A model generated the notes under the pieces. It saw only the letters and a list, made by a program, of their open reading frames with translations, was not told the DNA's origin and ran no database searches. Positions 26,436 through 36,063 of a stretch of 64,000 bases of DNA are shown here, piece by piece. The position numbers and the translations under genes are program-made. Source of the DNA: Streptomyces sp. NBC_00457 (GTDB lineage Bacteria > Actinomycetota > Actinomycetes > Streptomycetales > Streptomycetaceae); the NCBI RefSeq assembly GCF_036014015.1, contig NZ_CP107905.1:8060001-8124000 (forward strand), written 5' to 3'. Position 1 is the stretch's first letter. Every line of letters starts with the position of its first letter.

Positions 26436-27255
26436 TCAGATCAGCGAGAGCTGCGTCGGCTCGCTCACCGGCTCGTCGACCGGCTGCGCCGGCTCGGGAA
26501 TCCGGCGGGGCATGCCCGCGCGCGGGACGGATGCCGTACTCCTGCGCCAGGTCGTGGACCTGACGGGTGATCCGGCGCTGGTACCACTTCGGTGCGTACG
26601 AGCCCTCCGCGTACAGCCGCTCGTAACGGCGCATCAGATGCGGGTGGTGGTGTCCGAGCCAGGCCATGAACCACTCTCGGGCGCCGGGCCGCAGATACAG
26701 CACCAGGGGAGTCACCGAGCTGGCCCCGGAGGCCGCTATCGCCCTTACAGTGGCCCGCAGTTGGGCCGGGTGGTCGCTCAGGAAGGGGATCACCGGTGCC
26801 ATCAGGACCCCGACGTCGATGCCGTGCTCGGTCAGTGTCCGTACGGCGTCCAGGCGCCGCTCCGGGGAGGGCGTGCCGGGTTCCACCGTGCGCCACAGCG
26901 CGGGGTCGGTGAAGCCGACGGAGGCGGAGATGCCGACGTCGGTGACCTGGGAGGCCTGCACCAGGAGGTCCAGGTCGCGCAGGATCAGCGTGCCCTTCGT
27001 GAGGATCGAGAAGGGGTTCGCGTGGTCGCGCAGGGCGCCGAGGATGCCCGGCATCAGCCGGTAGCGGCCCTCCGCTCGCTGGTCGCAGTCGACGTTCGTG
27101 CCCATCGCGATGTACTCGCCGAGCCAGCGCCGTGAGCCGAGCTGGCGGCGCAGCAGGTCCGGGGCGTTCACCTTGACGACGATCTGCGAGTCGAAGCCGA
27201 GGCCGGTGTCGAGGTCCAGATAGCTGTGGGTCTTGCGGGCGAAGCAGTACACGCA
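26436..27255 (-). pseudogene. Rv2578c-family radical SAM protein, truncated and frameshifted
   Basis: The remnant begins at CVYCFARKTHSYLDLDTG and continues through IVVKVNAPDLLRRQL, ILTKGTLILRDLDLL, VGISASVGF and VLMAPVIPFLSDHPAQL, the SplB-like radical SAM family. Only the last two cysteines of CxxxCxxC remain: the sequence upstream of 27255 is unrelated, so the N-terminus is lost. Near 26513-26527 the frame slips after QEYGIRPARG; a small deletion in the CGCGCG run moves the natural tail MPRRIPEPAQPVDEPVSEP (stop TGA 26436-26438) out of frame, and the current frame runs on to 26365. Confidence 0.85.
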
Positions 27256-27372
27256 GGTACTGCTTCACCCTCGGTATCTTCTCGTGTCCGAGGCGGGAGG
27301 CATGAGGCAGGGTCGTTTCAAAGTCCTGTTTGCGGGTGATCGTGCAGGTCAGACACCCCATGTCGTTTGATG

Positions 27373-28599
27373 TCAAGCGGCAGGGGTGTAGGCGTGGTGC
27401 GACCAGGCGGTCGCTTCGTCGTAGAGGGTTCGGGTCTTGAGGCATCCGTGGAGGATGCCGACGAGACGGTTGCCGAGCTGCCGCAGGGCCGGGTTGTAGC
27501 CGGCCTCGCGGGCTCGTTGCTTGTCGTAGTAGCGGCGGGCACCGGGCGAGGCCCGCAGGGCGGAGAACGCCTGGGTCTGCAGCGCATCGGCGAGCCGGTT
27601 GTTGCGGACGTAGCGGGCCTGGACGGTGTGGCTCTTGCCGGAGGCCCGGGTGATAGGGCTGGTGCCGGCGTAGTTCTTGCGCGCCTTCGCGGATGCGTAT
27701 CGGGTGGAGTCGTCTCCGAACTCGGCGAGCACCCGGGCGCCGGTGACGTGCGCGATGCCGGGCATCGAGAGGTAGATCTCAGCGTCCGGGTGCTTCAGAA
27801 AATGGGCCTTCACCTGCCCTTCCAGGTCGGCTATCTGCTCGTTCAGGGCGATCAGCAGCCGGGCGTGAGCGATGACGGTGGCCGCGTAGGCGGCCGTGAC
27901 CGGCTCGGGCAGGCCCAGCTGGCGTTCGCGCAGCGCGGCCTGGATCGTGGCCGCTTTCGCGTCCCGGTTGTGCCGGCGGGCACGGGCCAGGACGGCATGG
28001 ATCTGCGTGCGGGTCAGCTTCGCCCCGGTCTGCGGGGTGGGCGCCTTGATCAACAGTTCCAAGGCGTCCGTGCTGTTCAACGTGAGGTCCGCGTAGGCAG
28101 CCAGGGCGGCGGGGAAGTACTCGCGCAGCGTGCTGCGCAGCCGCTGGAAGGTGCGGGTGCGTTCCCAGATCAAGGTCTGGTGGGCGCGGGCGACAACCTT
28201 GACGGCCTGCGCCTGCTCGCTGTCCCCGGCCACCGGCCGCAACTGGGCCCGGTCGATGCGGACCATGTCGGCCAGCGCGTGCGCGTCTCCCCTGTCGCTC
28301 TTGGCGCCGGAGGAGGCATAGCGTTCCTTGAACCGGGCGACCTGCCGCGGGTTGATGGCATAGACCTGGTAGCCGGAGGCGATCAGGGCCTGTACCCAGG
28401 AGCCGCGGTCGGTCTCGATCCCGACCACCACTTCGGCGGCATCCAGGTCCCCGCCACCGTGCTTCGCGAGGAGCTCGTGCAGCTTCCCGATCCCCTCCAC
28501 ACCTTCGGGCAGTCTCGCCGCGGCGAGTTTGTGGCCTGCCTCGTCCTGGACCTCGACGTCATGGTGGTCTTCGGCCCAGTCGTCGCCGATCAGCAGCAA
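27373..28599 (-). CDS. IS110-family transposase
   Basis: About 408 residues. N-terminal DEDD (RuvC-like) domain: LLIGDDWAEDHHDVEV, VVGIETDRGSWVQALIASGY, and KSDRGDAHALADMVRID. The C-terminal transposase_20 domain has LSMPGIAHVTGARVLAEFGDDSTRYASAKARKNYAGTSPITRASGKS with the conserved serine. TTG 28599 preceded by AGGAGG five bases away is the best start; GTG 28653 would add an unmatched 18 residues. IS110 elements use a bridge RNA from a flanking non-coding end and leave little or no terminal repeat, so I cannot mark the exact ends. Intact and probably active. Confidence 0.92.
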   Translation of the reverse strand: MLLIGDDWAEDHHDVEVQDEAGHKLAAARLPEGVEGIGKLHELLAKHGGGDLDAAEVVVGIETDRGSWVQALIASGYQVYAINPRQVARFKERYASSGAKSDRGDAHALADMVRIDRAQLRPVAGDSEQAQAVKVVARAHQTLIWERTRTFQRLRSTLREYFPAALAAYADLTLNSTDALELLIKAPTPQTGAKLTRTQIHAVLARARRHNRDAKAATIQAALRERQLGLPEPVTAAYAATVIAHARLLIALNEQIADLEGQVKAHFLKHPDAEIYLSMPGIAHVTGARVLAEFGDDSTRYASAKARKNYAGTSPITRASGKSHTVQARYVRNNRLADALQTQAFSALRASPGARRYYDKQRAREAGYNPALRQLGNRLVGILHGCLKTRTLYDEATAWSHHAYTPAA

Positions 28600-28862
28600 C
28601 TCGTCCTCCTGGTCAGGTGCTTCGCTCCTTGCAGCCTGCGGAAGGCACGGCACGTGGCCTAATGGATCCAGTGCTCACGCCCCACTGCCCGGCGGGCACG
28701 CCACCCCATCAACGGTCTGGCCTCCCGGCCGACCAGCAGGGGCACGGTCTGACCTCAGAAGTCGAATGCTTCCGGCGACGAAAGTGCTCACCTACTGGCG
28801 GCTACGGCATCGAGTCTCTACGACCCAACAGCTCCCATTAGGCGATGCCGAGTAGGTCGAGC
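28600..28862. other. Non-coding stretch next to IS110
   Basis: No gene seen. Because it lies on the 5' side of the IS110 transposase gene it may include that element's non-coding end, but no fold or repeat that I can assign is visible. Confidence 0.3.
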
Positions 28863-29077
28863 GGCCTGTTGAAGGGGTCGTGGCCGCCGCGGTCCGGGCT
28901 CTGGGCCTGAGCTGGGGGTGCTTCACGTCGAGCTGCGGCTGACGGCGAGCGGTCCCCGCGTGATCGAGGTCAACCGTCGGCCGGCGGGGGACCTCATACC
29001 ACTCCTCGTCGAGCGGGCCACCGGCATCAACATCTCCCAGGCCCTGGCCACCCTCGCCACTGGCGAGACGCCCGACC
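28863..29077 (+). pseudogene. ATP-grasp ligase fragment
   Basis: The piece VVAAAVRALGLSWG continues one base out of frame as VLHVELRLTASGPRVIEVN then RRPAGDLIPLLVERATGINI, the catalytic metal-binding segment of carbamoyl-phosphate-synthase-like ATP-grasp enzymes (E in HVEL and N in EVN bind Mg-ATP). One G is missing from the run at 28914-28919, and the 3' side is cut by the IS5-like element at 29077. No start or N-terminal lobe is present. Confidence 0.7.
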
Positions 29078-30127
29078 TAACGACCTCGTGCACGGTTGGC
29101 CGCGCCACGTCGAGGTCTATGCGCTGGCGGTGTTCACGCTCGACGACCGCGGGAGCGGGTGGCGGTCTGCTGGTGTGAGAGTAGTCCGGCGACGGCTTGG
29201 ACGATGTCGCTCATGTGTCGCGGCGGCCGAGGTGGCGGGCCAGAGACCGCCAGTTCTTCAGGTGTGCGATGCCGTGCTCGACGCGGATGCGGCGTGAGGA
29301 GTGTGCCTTGCGCTGCAGTTCGTATCGCTCCTCGTACCAGGCGGGAGCGTTCTTCTTGAACTTGCGGTGGGGCGGTGTCACCACCCGTCCGCCGGTCTGC
29401 GCGCCCATGCCTTGATAGCCGGCGTCCGCAAGGATCTCCATGAAGGGGCCGTCGGCCAGGAGCTTGACCAGTCCGAGCTGTCGGGCCTGGGTGATGTCGG
29501 CGCAGCTGCCGGGCCGGACCGGGCTGCAGAACAGCACGCGTCCCTCGGCGTCCGTGAGGACCATGGACTTCACGGCGTTCTGCTTGGTCTTGCCGGAGAC
29601 GAACTTGTCCCGGTCCTTGCGGCCTGCGGCCGGGCGCCGCACGCGGATCTCCGTGCCGTCGATGATCCCGGTTCGACCGTCGGTGCCCAGGTGCTCGATG
29701 ACCTCGGTGAGGGAGCGCAGCCGGATGCCCGGTGCGACGTGCAGCCTCGTTGCGCCAGCAGGGGCCGCACCTCGCCGATGGCGCGGGTGATGGTGGAGCG
29801 GTCCACGCCGAACCAGCAGGCCAGCACGTCATGAGTGGTGCCGTGGCGCAGATTCACCAGCGTGGCCAGCAGCCGGTCGACGAAGACGAACCTGTACTTC
29901 GCCCCGGCTCCCACCGCCCGCCGCCGCGGCCGAGCCGTGAGCCGAGCGTGATGCTGCTCGTGCCACAACGGCCCTACCTCGGCGATGAGTTCAGCGATCA
30001 CATCCGGCGACAGCCCGGTGATCCGGTACTCCGCCACGATCAACTCACGCGCCCCAGCCCTTACCATGATCAGTGCAACGAGCAACCTGGGCGCCGGGCC
30101 ACTGCCAACCGTGCACGAGGTCGTTAG
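29077..30127 (-). mobile_element. IS5-like insertion sequence
   Basis: Bounded by perfect 24-bp terminal inverted repeats, CTAACGACCTCGTGCACGGT... at 29077-29100 and its complement at 30104-30127, about 1.05 kb in all. It carries one frameshifted transposase. It sits inside the ATP-grasp fragment. The CTAA/TTAG ends suggest a short T-A-rich target duplication of the IS5 type, but I cannot fix its length. Confidence 0.88.
29211..30085 (-). pseudogene. IS5-family DDE transposase, frameshifted
   Basis: The N-terminal half (30085 to about 29745) has an HTH/Tnp_4 start: ITGLSPDVIAELIAEVGPLW, VFVDRLLATLVNLRHGTTHDVLACWFGVDRSTITRAIGEV. After LLAQRGCT the frame is lost; the next frame continues to RKDRDKFVSGKTKQNAVKSM, GSCADITQARQLG, ILADAGYQGMG and RRIRVEHGIAHLKNWRSLARHLGR, with the D and E of the DDE catalytic triad. 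A single missing base in ACG(G)TCGCA near 29746 explains it. No slippery heptamer is visible, so I favour inactivation over programmed frameshifting. Confidence 0.82.
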
Positions 30128-30449
30128 AAGCGAGGGTGAGGCATGACTGACGGGCGTCGCATCCGGCTACGCACCAATCTAACTAGTACTCCGGCAGCGT
30201 TTCGCTATCTGGCCTGGTCCGAGGCGTCGCTGGGAGTGCAATGGCCAGGCGGCGGGCCGGTAGCAAACTCGGTAGAAGACCCCTCCAACGAGGCCGTCGG
30301 GGCACTGGCTGAGGCCCAGTACGGGCAGGGCCCGAACATGAGCGACGACACGGCGGACGCAACGCACAATTTCACCTGGCGCCACGAGCGGGCCGGCAGT
30401 ATCTCCCCGCCACGGTCTGTCTGTTGGGCATCGACGTGCTGTGCCGCTG

Positions 30450-30665
30450 GGCGGGTTCGCGTCGGACGCGCATCCGTGACCGGCGGCAGCACTATGCGGA
30501 AGGCCGCCCCTTGTCCCGGACCGGTGGTCATTTCGACCCGTCCATGGTGGGCGGTGTGACCAGGGACTGGACGATGGAAGGGCCGAGACCCGCCCCAGCG
30601 CCACGGGCGCGGGGAGCAGGAACTGTCGGCGCGGTAGAAGCGTTCGAAGGAACACACAGCGTCGA
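30450..30665 (-). pseudogene. Sensor histidine kinase, C-terminal fragment
   Basis: Pieces in neighbouring frames add up to the end of a HATPase domain: FERFYRADSS, then GGLGPSIVQSLVT (G2 box), then AHHGRVEMTTGPGQGAAFRIVLPPV. At least two small indels separate them; between the last two pieces an extra AC in GTCAC(AC)CGCC near 30557 shifts the frame. The rest of the kinase is absent. A decayed cargo or host gene scrap. Confidence 0.65.
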
Positions 30666-31253
30666 TCAAGGGCTCGGCATCTCCGCCCTCAAGGACTGGA
30701 AGCGCACCGAACGTAACATCGCTGCCTTCGTCGCAAGTTGCCGGAAGTCCCTGCATGAGCTTGCCCCCGTGGAGCAGCGAAGCAGGCTGTGAGGCCACGG
30801 CGACCTCCTGCAAACCCATGACGGGGACAGGCAGACAGTTGTTCGCGCCCTCTTCCAACTGCAGCGCCAAGAAGTGCACTTGGAACCAGCACTGCTGGCC
30901 AGCCACTCGGATCACCTGATCCGCCTTCTGGCGGCAGGCCTGTGGTGCGAGGCCAAGAATGCCGACCCCGTCACTGGGGAGGTTCTCGCCCGAGACCGGA
31001 ACGCACTGGTACGTCAGTACATGGCCCTGCATGCCGACGGGGCTCACTTCCAGGAGCTTCTGAGAAAGGATCCCCGACGGTCTGTTCGCTCGCGTGTGCC
31101 CCTTCACCAGAGCTGAGCGGCTCATCGCTCCCCGACTCGGATCTCATCCGCGTCAACGGCCGCACGTCAAAGTAGTCGCCTGGCGGGAGTTCTCGCCACC
31201 ACCGGCACGACCATGGTCGTCGTCACCCAAACGGCAGCCCCGCGAGCACCCAC
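30666..31253. other. Degenerate stretch without a recognisable gene
   Basis: A plus-strand open frame around 30874-31116 (LLASHSDHLIRLLAAGLWCEAKNADP...) has coding-like composition but no start signal and no family I recognise. It is most likely another remnant. Nothing else supported. Confidence 0.4.
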
Positions 31254-31411
31254 CCCGCAGGTCCTTGCGGGTCGACCCGACGGGGGTCAGCCGGCTGCTG
31301 CGCTGCGGCCAGACCGCGTCCTGCCACGAGTGCGGCAATCCGGTCGAGTGGTACGTGCGCAGTGACGAGCGCCAGGTGCGGCTGCATCCACACGAGATGC
31401 CCTCTCAGTAG
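31254..31411 (+). pseudogene. DUF6083-like fragment
   Basis: The frame reads GVSRLLRCGQTASCHECGNPVEWYVRSDERQVRLHPHEMPSQ region, resembling the N-terminal zinc-ribbon part of actinobacterial DUF6083 proteins (CxxCGN-x-VEWY), then stops early. The second cysteine pair and the rest of the domain are missing, and no convincing start lies upstream. Confidence 0.5.
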
Positions 31412-31497
31412 TAGTGGTGCCCCCTTGGCTCAATCAACAGACCTGCTTGTAGGGCCCGTACTCGCGCCCTACGTATTACGAGTTGCCCCTGCTTGGC

Positions 31498-34400
31498 TCA
31501 CAGCTTGACCGAAATCGCACCCGCGCCCGCCGGTCCGCCGAAGGCGAGCAGCGGATCCGAGAGCTGCGGATCGCCCTCGGTGGGCAGGGCGCAGAGCGAC
31601 GTCAGAGCAGCGCCAGTGACGACACGCGCCAGCTCATCGCCCGTGCGGGGATCCCACACGCGCACGGTGGTGTCCTGTTGGCCTGCCGTGGCAAGTAGGC
31701 ATGGTGCGGTGGGTGAAGCTTGGAAGCTAGTAATGGCGGTGACCGGGCCCTGATGGCCGTGCAGTACGGGGTACGCCTCCCGCCTCGGTGCCTCCGGGGA
31801 CCAGAGGCGGACGGTGCCGTCGGAGCCTCCGGTGGCGAGGAGGATAGAACCGTCCTCCGCCGTCCATGTAGTCAGGCAACCGACGACGCCGATACGCCGA
31901 GGGAGCAGTGGTGCGGATGGCTGCTCGGGACGGCAGAACCGTACGGCGGCAGCGGCTGAGAAGGCCACCATCACGCCATCCGGGTGTGGCAGAGCCGCCA
32001 GGGCGCGGACCGCTCCTCTTTCATGGATGACAGACCACGGCTCGCGGGTGTCCAAGTCGTGGAAGGTCACGGTGCCTGAACTGGTACCGCTGGCCAGGAA
32101 CACCTGGTCCGTGCCATCTGCCCGGAACGTGGCCAGGGCACGTGTCCGGGTCAGCCTATGTATCGGCATGAGCCGCTCCATCGCCTCGATCGGATCATGC
32201 ATGCGAAACCAGCCGTTTTCCTGGTCCCAACGGAAGATGTCGCCACGGAACGTGCCCGCAATCACTGATACCGACCCATTGGGCCACAGGTGGCTGGTGA
32301 TAGCGGTCAGCCCCTCGGGGGCCACCTCTTCGGGCAGACTGAACTGCTGCAGTACTTCTCCGGTGGCGGCTGCGGTGACGTTGAGGAAGCGAATGGAGAT
32401 CGGTCTCAGAAGGCGGGTCGCCCCTCCCGGCGCGGGCAGCGGGGCCAGGAGTGAACCGTCACTCGGCTCTTCCCAGCGTGTAGCTCGGAGTGATGCGGGG
32501 GCGGAAGGGTCCCAGATCCGCACGGTGTGATCGTCGGATCCGGACACCAGCAGCGGTGGCCTCCCTCCCGTGTCGAGGATGGCCAGGCCCTTGACCCTCT
32601 TGTCGTGGTCGGCTGCGAACTCGCTCACCGCCGCCCCAGTTTCTGGATCCCAGAGGCGTACAGGCCCGCCCCGGCTGGGGCCTAGAGCAAGCAGCATTCC
32701 TCTGCGGGGATCGGGGCCGACGGGGTACAAGCAGATGGCCACGGCAGACTCGCGGATGACAGGTGCGGTCTCCTCGCCTGTCCACGCGTCGTAGTTGCGC
32801 ACGGACCCCGTGGACCGTGAAGCCGCGGCCATCCGCGGCCTGCCGTCAGGGTCGAGGTACAGGGCGAGCGCCGAGACCCCTCGTCCTTGGCCCGCGACCT
32901 GAATGACCGGCCGGAGCGACTCGGCATCGAGAATCTCGACCGTGCTGCCCTCTCCGCCGACGGCGAGCAGGGGCTGGCCGGTGGGCAGCCGCAGCGCCGC
33001 AAGGGCCTTGACCGAATCGCCCCACATGGTTGCCCGGGGTGTTCTGGAAAGCACCTGCCGGACGAGAGGATCGCAGATCACTAGGCCCTCGGTGGTGCCC
33101 AGCGCCAGCCGGGCACTGCCGCCCGCTGTGGCGAAGACGGCCAGGGCGTGCACAGGGACCGAAACGGGGAGGTGGTCGATCCGGCCGCTCTGCGGATCGT
33201 AGAGCCACGCGCCGTTGTTGCAGCCGACCGCAAGGAGGGGTTCTCCCTGGTGGCCAGCCAGCACAGCCAGGGCACGTGCGTATGGAGCGCGGCGTACGGG
33301 CAGCCCGAAGTCGGTGCCGGAGAGCGGGTCCCACAGGCGGACCTCGCCACTGGTGTCTCCGGCCGCCACGAGGAGGGTGCCGTCGGGCAGAGTGAAGGAC
33401 ACGAGGGAGGAGACTGGCGCATGGGAGCGACCCAGCAGGTTTCCGGCCAGCCGCAATTCGTTCCACTGCGGGGCGAGACGCGGCTGTGTAGGTGCCTCAT
33501 CGTGCTCGCTGCGGGTGGTCGGCCCCGCTTCGTCCACCGTCACGTCCTGCGCGCTGAATGCGATGCCGTCGTAGTCGCTGGCCATTCCGAAGGCGGCCAG
33601 GGCCAGGCTGTCGGCGCGTGCCGAGTGCAGGGCATCGGCGAGGAACGGCTCGATACGTGCCCAGGAGGCCAAGTGCAGCGTCCGGGACGTCGGGTTCGAA
33701 GGGAGCCCGAGAGCGCCCCGTACGGTGCCGCTGGTCTCCCAGGGCAGGAAGTGCGTCGGAACGTGACCGCCGTCGAGGGCCTTGGCGGCTGTGGAGTGGG
33801 CCACTAGGTGGCGCCGCAGATAGGGGTGCGGTGCCTGATGGTGGCTCGCGCGGGGAATCAGCCGCTCGAACGCCTCGACCAGTGACCGGTGAGTAGCCGT
33901 GATCTCCTCGTCCGAGAGTCTCTCCCGCCCGCCTGTTTTCGGGGCGCCGACGAGGGTGTGCGGGGCGTACCGGAGTGTTTCGCTGATCCGCTCGTGCACC
34001 GGCCGGTATACCGTCCTGCCGTCCTCGATGGCGGTGATGAGGTAGCCGGAGAGGCGGCTGTCCCAGACTTTGCGGATGACGTCGTCTGGGTCGGTGACGG
34101 GGGACGGTGACAGGCACTCTACGGCGGTTGGCCAGATATCAGCCCATGGCAGGCCAGCTCCGTGCGCGAATGCGGTGGCGCGCAGTGCGGACATGAGTTG
34201 CTCAGTGGCCGTGGAGTGTGTGTCGGCGACCTCAAGGAGGTCTTCCCGCAGGAGGGCTTCGGTGCCCTGCCGCAGGGTCTGGAGCCATTCAGGGTCCTCC
34301 GGATCGGGCAGGGTGCGCCGTGCCCGGAGCCGCTGGGCAGCGATGCGGGCGTCCAGGAAGGAAGGGGCCACCTCCCGGGCCATTGTCTCGGCCAGTTCTC

Positions 34401-36063
34401 CGTAGCGGTCCAGCAGCGACGCCGACGGAACCTCTCCACCTTCCTGGTCCCCGAATGGTGCCTCCAGCAACGCGAAGGCGTACGCGGCAATGTCCGGCGT
34501 GGCGTCAGGATCGTCCGTACGAAGTGGGGGACCGGCGGCAGTGGCCCGGATCAGCAGGTCGAGGAGGTCCGGGGCCTGCGGGCGGACGGTCGGAGCGCCG
34601 CCTTGGGCCGACGTACCGAACGAGCTACTGCGGATGCCGAGCAGCAGCCGGACGGCAGGCCGTTCGTCTGGCATCCGCAGATCCGCCAGCGGCCGCAAAA
34701 GGTCGGTGATGGTGCGCGTCGGGTTCCTGGCTTCATCAATGCCGTCTACCACGAGGGTCAGCGGCTCGCCCTGCTGCCGAGCCGTGCTCTGCACCAGGCT
34801 CCGCAGCCGAGCGAGATGTCCGCTCTCGTAGCCACCGGCCCCGAACGGGACTGCCCGGCCCGGGGCGTCGCCGAGCGCCTCGCAGAGCACCCGGGCGAGC
34901 TCGTCCGGGTCGGTGTTGCGGGCGAGAACGGCAGCGTCCACGGAGCCTTCCGGGACCTGAAGTTCCTCCGGTATCTCGGCGACCAGCGCGCGGTACGTCT
35001 CGTCGGCTCGGAAGCGGGTGTCGCTGAGGGTCACCGTACGGGCCAGGAGGGCGGATTTTCCGGAGCCGGCGACCCCGGTAACGATCAGTACGCCTTCGGC
35101 GCCGGTCAAGAAGGAGAGGATGCGCTTGACCAGCTTGGTGCGGCCGGTGAAGTACCAGCTGGGACTCTCCTGTTCGGAGGCGCCGGTGGCACGCGAGACC
35201 CAGAATGTGTCGAGCTGGGCCTGTGTCCACCCGACTTGGCGGGAGGAAGCCCTCAGCACCGGTTCGCTCCCCGTGTGGCCGGGGTTGGGGAGGCAGGGGC
35301 TCAGCCGTTCCTGTGCCCTCTCCATGCTCGCCGACGGTGTGGGCCAGGCGTACGTGAGGTCGGCCATGGTGCTCTCGTCGAACACCTCGTTGACGATGCC
35401 CTTCCAGTCCTGCCAGCTGAGGTGCGGCTCGGCGAAGCCGTTGGTCTTGTCCTCGCAGTGTGCGCGCACGGCTCGCAGGATGTTGGCGAAGGCGTTCGTG
35501 CGGGGCGTGCTCTGGTCGTTCCCGGCGACGAGGACGACCAGCGAGCCGAGGGCGCGGCGCTCCTGCCGTAGGCCGTTCAGCATGGTCTTGAGCTCGGTCT
35601 CGAGCCGACCGGAGAAGCATGAGTCCACCATCACCAGGACGTGCGTGGCGTGGGAGTCCAGCACGGTGGTGATGATCTCGGCGGTCGGGAACGCGGTGGC
35701 GTACGGCCTTTCCACGTACGTGTCCCGCAACTGAAGGAAATGCTGGGGGGAGTTAGTCGGGGCCAAACCGTGCCCGGTGATGTAGACGACGAGGGCTTCG
35801 TCGTCGTCCGCATTCCCGAGGTCTTCCTCTATGAGGAAGGTGCGCAGATCGCGCAGATCGTGGAGCTGCTTAGCTTCGGAGGGCTCGAAACGGCGCGCGT
35901 TGTCGAGAGAGGGGTGTGCCCACCAGTCCTTCACCGTCGTCACCTGCGCGGTGATTTCCTTGCTGAACGCCTGCTGCTTGGCTGCAGATCCGTCGTCGTA
36001 ATCCGAGATCGCGATGACGACGAGGCGGCGGGCGAAGGTATCCGGGGCTGGCGCGCGTGTCAC
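31498..36063 (-). CDS. Caspase-like protease / STAND NTPase / WD40 protein
   Basis: 1,521 residues. Residues 10-230 form a caspase/metacaspase p20-like domain: His98 in VVYITGHGL and Cys149 in VLVMVDSCFSG are the catalytic dyad. Residues 300-620 are a STAND-type NTPase with Walker A GVAGSGKS (330-337) and Walker B LTLVVDGIDE (435-444). A helical region follows, and from about residue 866 to the end there are repeated WD40 blades (GEVRLWDPLSG, HTVRIWDPSAP, GTVRLWSPEAP, TTVRVWDPRTG). The layout is that of sensor-switch-effector proteins: WD40 as trigger sensor, NTPase as oligomerising switch, caspase as protease. GTG 36063 overlaps the upstream hydrolase stop (GTGA), so translation is coupled. 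Likely role, inferred: abortive-infection or programmed cell death. Confidence 0.93.
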   Translation of the reverse strand: MTRAPAPDTFARRLVVIAISDYDDGSAAKQQAFSKEITAQVTTVKDWWAHPSLDNARRFEPSEAKQLHDLRDLRTFLIEEDLGNADDDEALVVYITGHGLAPTNSPQHFLQLRDTYVERPYATAFPTAEIITTVLDSHATHVLVMVDSCFSGRLETELKTMLNGLRQERRALGSLVVLVAGNDQSTPRTNAFANILRAVRAHCEDKTNGFAEPHLSWQDWKGIVNEVFDESTMADLTYAWPTPSASMERAQERLSPCLPNPGHTGSEPVLRASSRQVGWTQAQLDTFWVSRATGASEQESPSWYFTGRTKLVKRILSFLTGAEGVLIVTGVAGSGKSALLARTVTLSDTRFRADETYRALVAEIPEELQVPEGSVDAAVLARNTDPDELARVLCEALGDAPGRAVPFGAGGYESGHLARLRSLVQSTARQQGEPLTLVVDGIDEARNPTRTITDLLRPLADLRMPDERPAVRLLLGIRSSSFGTSAQGGAPTVRPQAPDLLDLLIRATAAGPPLRTDDPDATPDIAAYAFALLEAPFGDQEGGEVPSASLLDRYGELAETMAREVAPSFLDARIAAQRLRARRTLPDPEDPEWLQTLRQGTEALLREDLLEVADTHSTATEQLMSALRATAFAHGAGLPWADIWPTAVECLSPSPVTDPDDVIRKVWDSRLSGYLITAIEDGRTVYRPVHERISETLRYAPHTLVGAPKTGGRERLSDEEITATHRSLVEAFERLIPRASHHQAPHPYLRRHLVAHSTAAKALDGGHVPTHFLPWETSGTVRGALGLPSNPTSRTLHLASWARIEPFLADALHSARADSLALAAFGMASDYDGIAFSAQDVTVDEAGPTTRSEHDEAPTQPRLAPQWNELRLAGNLLGRSHAPVSSLVSFTLPDGTLLVAAGDTSGEVRLWDPLSGTDFGLPVRRAPYARALAVLAGHQGEPLLAVGCNNGAWLYDPQSGRIDHLPVSVPVHALAVFATAGGSARLALGTTEGLVICDPLVRQVLSRTPRATMWGDSVKALAALRLPTGQPLLAVGGEGSTVEILDAESLRPVIQVAGQGRGVSALALYLDPDGRPRMAAASRSTGSVRNYDAWTGEETAPVIRESAVAICLYPVGPDPRRGMLLALGPSRGGPVRLWDPETGAAVSEFAADHDKRVKGLAILDTGGRPPLLVSGSDDHTVRIWDPSAPASLRATRWEEPSDGSLLAPLPAPGGATRLLRPISIRFLNVTAAATGEVLQQFSLPEEVAPEGLTAITSHLWPNGSVSVIAGTFRGDIFRWDQENGWFRMHDPIEAMERLMPIHRLTRTRALATFRADGTDQVFLASGTSSGTVTFHDLDTREPWSVIHERGAVRALAALPHPDGVMVAFSAAAAVRFCRPEQPSAPLLPRRIGVVGCLTTWTAEDGSILLATGGSDGTVRLWSPEAPRREAYPVLHGHQGPVTAITSFQASPTAPCLLATAGQQDTTVRVWDPRTGDELARVVTGAALTSLCALPTEGDPQLSDPLLAFGGPAGAGAISVKL

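Noticed and set aside
26365..26436. Reading the radical SAM frame to its present stop at 26365 as the true C-terminus
   Set aside because: The natural tail MPRRIPEPAQPVDEP lies in the neighbouring frame with its own stop at 26438; the run-on reflects a small indel.
27367..28662. 431-codon plus-strand frame over the IS110 transposase
   Set aside because: Mirror of the transposase, which has all family motifs on the minus strand.
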